Below are positions 51,155-53,287 of a stretch of DNA of 53,287 bases, one piece after another. The first letter of the stretch is position 1. The number at the start of each line of letters is the position of its first letter. The position numbers and the translations under genes are program-made. The stretch spans positions 1 through 53,287 of the forward strand of contig CALLAE010000048.1 of NCBI GenBank assembly GCA_938002665.1, given 5' to 3'. The DNA is from an uncultured Saprospiraceae bacterium (lineage in GTDB: Bacteria; Bacteroidota; Bacteroidia; Chitinophagales; Saprospiraceae). Below the pieces are notes generated by a model, which made no database searches, was not told the origin of the DNA, and was given only the letters and a program-made list of their open reading frames with translations.

Positions 51155-51766
51155 TTAGCCTTTTCGCATCCAGCCCTTTATATCAGGATCCACTACAAAA
51201 AATCGTCCTCCTATCTCAGTTACAATGAATAATTCTCTAGTAGACTCTCCGACATTCTGATGGATAATCTCCATTTTCTTACCTACGGAAACAGTTACTA
51301 TTCCTGTATGTCCATAAGGATTCTTGTGATTAGGTCCGAAGACAACAATATCTCCAGGAAGTGGTCTGTATTCTGATCCATTTATAAACTGGTAAAGGCC
51401 GCGCTTATGATTGAGCTTCCTATCTGGCAAGGACTCATCAAAGAGCTCTTTAGCATGACCATAGGTATACGGCATTTTGTGTCCATAATTGATGTAGTAA
51501 TAACGCTTGACAAATTCTACACATTGGTACTTTAGGCCCAAATTGTAGTTATCAGCAGTTACATTCCTACCGAAGACATTTGCTTGGTTGCCATTATAGT
51601 AGACATTTATACCATTGTAGCTATCTATAACTTCACCTATACTGGGAGGCCGATTGTCAATTATATCAAGAAAAAGATCTGCATTCACATGAGAACTTCT
51701 CTCAATCTCAGATTGTGATTCTGGAAGTGTTAAGAAGGATATTAGGAGGATAATATACTTGAGCAT
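51155..51766 (-). CDS. CHAP-domain cell-wall hydrolase
   Basis: A 203-residue exported protein. After a signal peptide (1-17, ending near PESQS) comes a CHAP domain with the catalytic Cys in LKYQCVEFVKRYYYINYG and the His in GHTGIVTV. The LPGDIVVFGPN stretch lies between them. CHAP enzymes cleave peptidoglycan peptides or amide bonds. It may act in wall remodelling; no immunity or toxin partner is seen. rlmH begins 4 bases after its stop. Confidence 0.88.
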   Translation of the reverse strand: MLKYIILLISFLTLPESQSEIERSSHVNADLFLDIIDNRPPSIGEVIDSYNGINVYYNGNQANVFGRNVTADNYNLGLKYQCVEFVKRYYYINYGHKMPYTYGHAKELFDESLPDRKLNHKRGLYQFINGSEYRPLPGDIVVFGPNHKNPYGHTGIVTVSVGKKMEIIHQNVGESTRELFIVTEIGGRFFVVDPDIKGWMRKG

Positions 51767-51877
51767 ACGAGACTCATATTAATTTGAATACGAATATGTA
51801 AGATATATGAACCATAAACAACTTTGAAAGCGTAAATTAACCAAGAACTTAGACCACTTTCATGAAGGCAGATTTTA

Positions 51878-51885
51878 TAAATTTG
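51878..51885 (+). promoter_or_regulatory. Possible ffh promoter -7 element (TAAATTTG)
   Basis: TAAATTTG fits TAnnTTTG and lies 22 bases before the ffh ATG, implying a leader of about 15 bases. No clear -33 element. Confidence 0.45.
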
Positions 51886-51907
51886 TGCACACATAAATAT
51901 CTTATAG

Positions 51908-53257
51908 ATGTTCGATTCATTAAGTAGTAAACTAGACCAAGCATTCAAAGGCTTATCAGGTGATGGTAAACTAACAGAGATAAACATTGCTCAATCTATT
52001 AAGGAGATCAGAAGAGCCTTAGTAGGAGCTGATGTCAATTATAAGATAGCGAAGGAATTTACTGACAAGGTAAAGGACCAAGCTCTAGGCTCCAAGAACC
52101 TCCTGAAATCTGTAAAGCCAGGTGAACTGATGGTCAAGATAGTCATGGATGAGATGGTCAGTCTCATGGGAGGACAATCTGTAGGGATCAATGCTAAAGG
52201 CAGCCCAGGAGTGGTCCTCATAGCTGGATTACAGGGATCTGGTAAGACAACCTTCACTGGTAAGCTCTCAAAGCACCTGAAGGAGAAGAAAAACATGAAG
52301 GTCCTAGTCGCAGCTTGTGATGTCTACAGGCCAGCAGCCATTAACCAATTATCAGTACTAGCAGAACAAATAGGGGTAGACATCTACAAAGAGCTGGACA
52401 ATACTGATCCAGTTGCTATTGCAGGCAATGCGGTCATGCATGCTACAAAAAACAATTACAATGTCTTGATTGTAGATACTGCTGGTCGACTGGCAGTAGA
52501 TGAAGCTATGATGAAAGAGATCTCAGCTATCAAAGAGGCAATAACGCCTACTGAAACCCTCTTTGTGGTGGATTCTATGACTGGACAAGATGCCGTAAAT
52601 ACCGCTAAAGCATTCAATGAGGTCATAGATTATGATGGAGTAGTACTGACAAAATTAGATGGTGACACTAGAGGAGGGGCAGCACTTTCTGTCAAGTACA
52701 CAGTAGGAAAACCTATCAAGTTTGTAAGCACTGGAGAGAAGATGTCTGAACTGGATGTCTTTCATCCAGATCGTATGGCTCAGAGAATTCTGGGCATGGG
52801 GGATATTGTTTCTTTCGTAGAGAAAGCTCAGGATCAATATGATGAGGTAGAAGCTAAGCGGTTAGAGAAAAAGATAAAGAAAAACAAGTTTGACTTCAAT
52901 GACTTCTTAGGCCAGCTGAAGCAAATACAAAAGATGGGAGACATAAAGTCTCTGATAGGTATGATCCCAGGGATGAGTAAGCTTAAGAACATGGATATAG
53001 ATGATAGTGCTTTCGGAAAAGTAGAATCTATTATTCTGTCTATGACTCCAAGAGAAAGGGCTCATCCTGAAGTTTTAAACATGAGTCGAAAAAAGCGCAT
53101 AGCTAAGGGTTGTGGTCGAAGTATTCATGAGATCAACATGTTTATCAAGCAATTTGATCAAATGAGACAGATGATGCACATGATGTCTAAAGGCAATGGA
53201 ATGAGCCAAATGATGCAAAACTTCGGCAATATGCCAGGGATGAAAGGGATGAAGTGA
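51908..53257 (+). CDS. ffh: Signal recognition particle protein Ffh
   Basis: A 449-residue SRP54 homologue that binds signal sequences and SRP RNA and delivers ribosomes to FtsY at the membrane. The N domain (1-90) starts MFDSLSSKLDQAFKGLSGDG. The G domain has GLQGSGKTTFTGKL, DVYRPAAINQL, DTAGRL and TKLDGDTRGGAALS. The Met-rich M domain follows (about 325-449) and ends MPGMKGMK. All parts are present. No SRP RNA gene is in the window. Confidence 0.97.
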   Translation: MFDSLSSKLDQAFKGLSGDGKLTEINIAQSIKEIRRALVGADVNYKIAKEFTDKVKDQALGSKNLLKSVKPGELMVKIVMDEMVSLMGGQSVGINAKGSPGVVLIAGLQGSGKTTFTGKLSKHLKEKKNMKVLVAACDVYRPAAINQLSVLAEQIGVDIYKELDNTDPVAIAGNAVMHATKNNYNVLIVDTAGRLAVDEAMMKEISAIKEAITPTETLFVVDSMTGQDAVNTAKAFNEVIDYDGVVLTKLDGDTRGGAALSVKYTVGKPIKFVSTGEKMSELDVFHPDRMAQRILGMGDIVSFVEKAQDQYDEVEAKRLEKKIKKNKFDFNDFLGQLKQIQKMGDIKSLIGMIPGMSKLKNMDIDDSAFGKVESIILSMTPRERAHPEVLNMSRKKRIAKGCGRSIHEINMFIKQFDQMRQMMHMMSKGNGMSQMMQNFGNMPGMKGMK

Positions 53258-53262
53258 TAAAA

Positions 53263-53287
53263 AATGTAAAATTCCTTACATTAATTT
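53263..53287 (+). terminator. Possible terminator after ffh (cut by window edge)
   Basis: AATGTAA (53263-53269) pairs with TTACATT (53276-53282) around AATTCC, followed by AATTT at the window edge. A weak, AT-only stem; the T-run may continue beyond the window. Confidence 0.45.

Noticed and set aside
1-53287. CRISPR arrays, tRNA or rRNA genes, insertion sequences, prophage or toxin-antitoxin genes
   Set aside because: No repeat-spacer pattern, cloverleaf candidate, transposase, integrase or phage structural gene was seen on either strand by reading; short RNAs could still be missed without a covariance search.

Overview
The window is a stretch of chromosome from a member of the Bacteroidota, most likely close to the Saprospiria. 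Three proteins carry type IX secretion (T9SS) C-terminal sorting domains, and a fourth is cut by the left edge. There are TonB-dependent receptors, an ECF sigma/FecR/receptor/DUF4249 locus, DUF1343 (NamZ) and WG-repeat lipoproteins, and several promoters of the Bacteroidota TAnnTTTG type. The lineage is inferred from gene content, not from a marker tree. The DNA is AT-rich and densely coding on both strands. I see no gap above 300 bases, and no tRNA, rRNA, CRISPR array, insertion sequence or prophage.

Layout. 1-1.7 kb: the tail of one T9SS cargo gene and a complete T9SS cargo gene flanked by two degenerate copies of an intergenic repeat. 1.7-8.2 kb: hscA, divergent from a queuosine-precursor transporter and a CtlX-type hydrolase, then a lone type III polyketide synthase and a soluble PAS histidine kinase. 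8.3-12.7 kb: a TonB-dependent receptor, a clear terminator, and a secreted protein made of two tandem copies of one module. 12.8-16.8 kb: a PyrR-like phosphoribosyltransferase, two small conserved proteins, a tetratrico-type lipoprotein and a photolyase. 16.8-22.7 kb: a helical protein of unknown function, a large T9SS protein with dockerin-like calcium loops, and a LytS/LytTR two-component pair. 22.9-27.5 kb: folE-fabD-yqgE-ABC-F, convergent with an RluA-type pseudouridine synthase. 27.5-29.5 kb: a RibF-glycosyltransferase fusion. 29.7-34.6 kb: mrp, a NifU C-terminal-domain protein, pyrF, a DnaQ/GIY-YIG protein and NamZ. 34.6-39.7 kb: an outer-membrane helix-hairpin-helix protein, a second large helical unknown, GSII glutamine synthetase and a small membrane protein. 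39.9-45.0 kb: ECF sigma, FecR, TonB receptor with STN domain and DUF4249 lipoprotein. 45.1-53.3 kb: lpdA, WG-repeat lipoprotein, coaD-pruA, rhomboid, rlmH, CHAP protein and ffh.

Functionally this is mostly housekeeping with envelope genes between. Iron-sulfur assembly appears twice (HscA; Mrp with the NifU-like protein). Nucleotide and cofactor synthesis is represented by folE, ribF, pyrF and coaD, and envelope uptake and signalling by the two TonB systems and LytS/LytTR. The most unusual items are the in-frame RibF-GT2 fusion, a perfect 20-bp palindrome before the dockerin-type T9SS gene, the repeat pair flanking a T9SS gene, and at least four genes whose only sensible start is TTG. I did not find a convincing wholly new multi-gene system.
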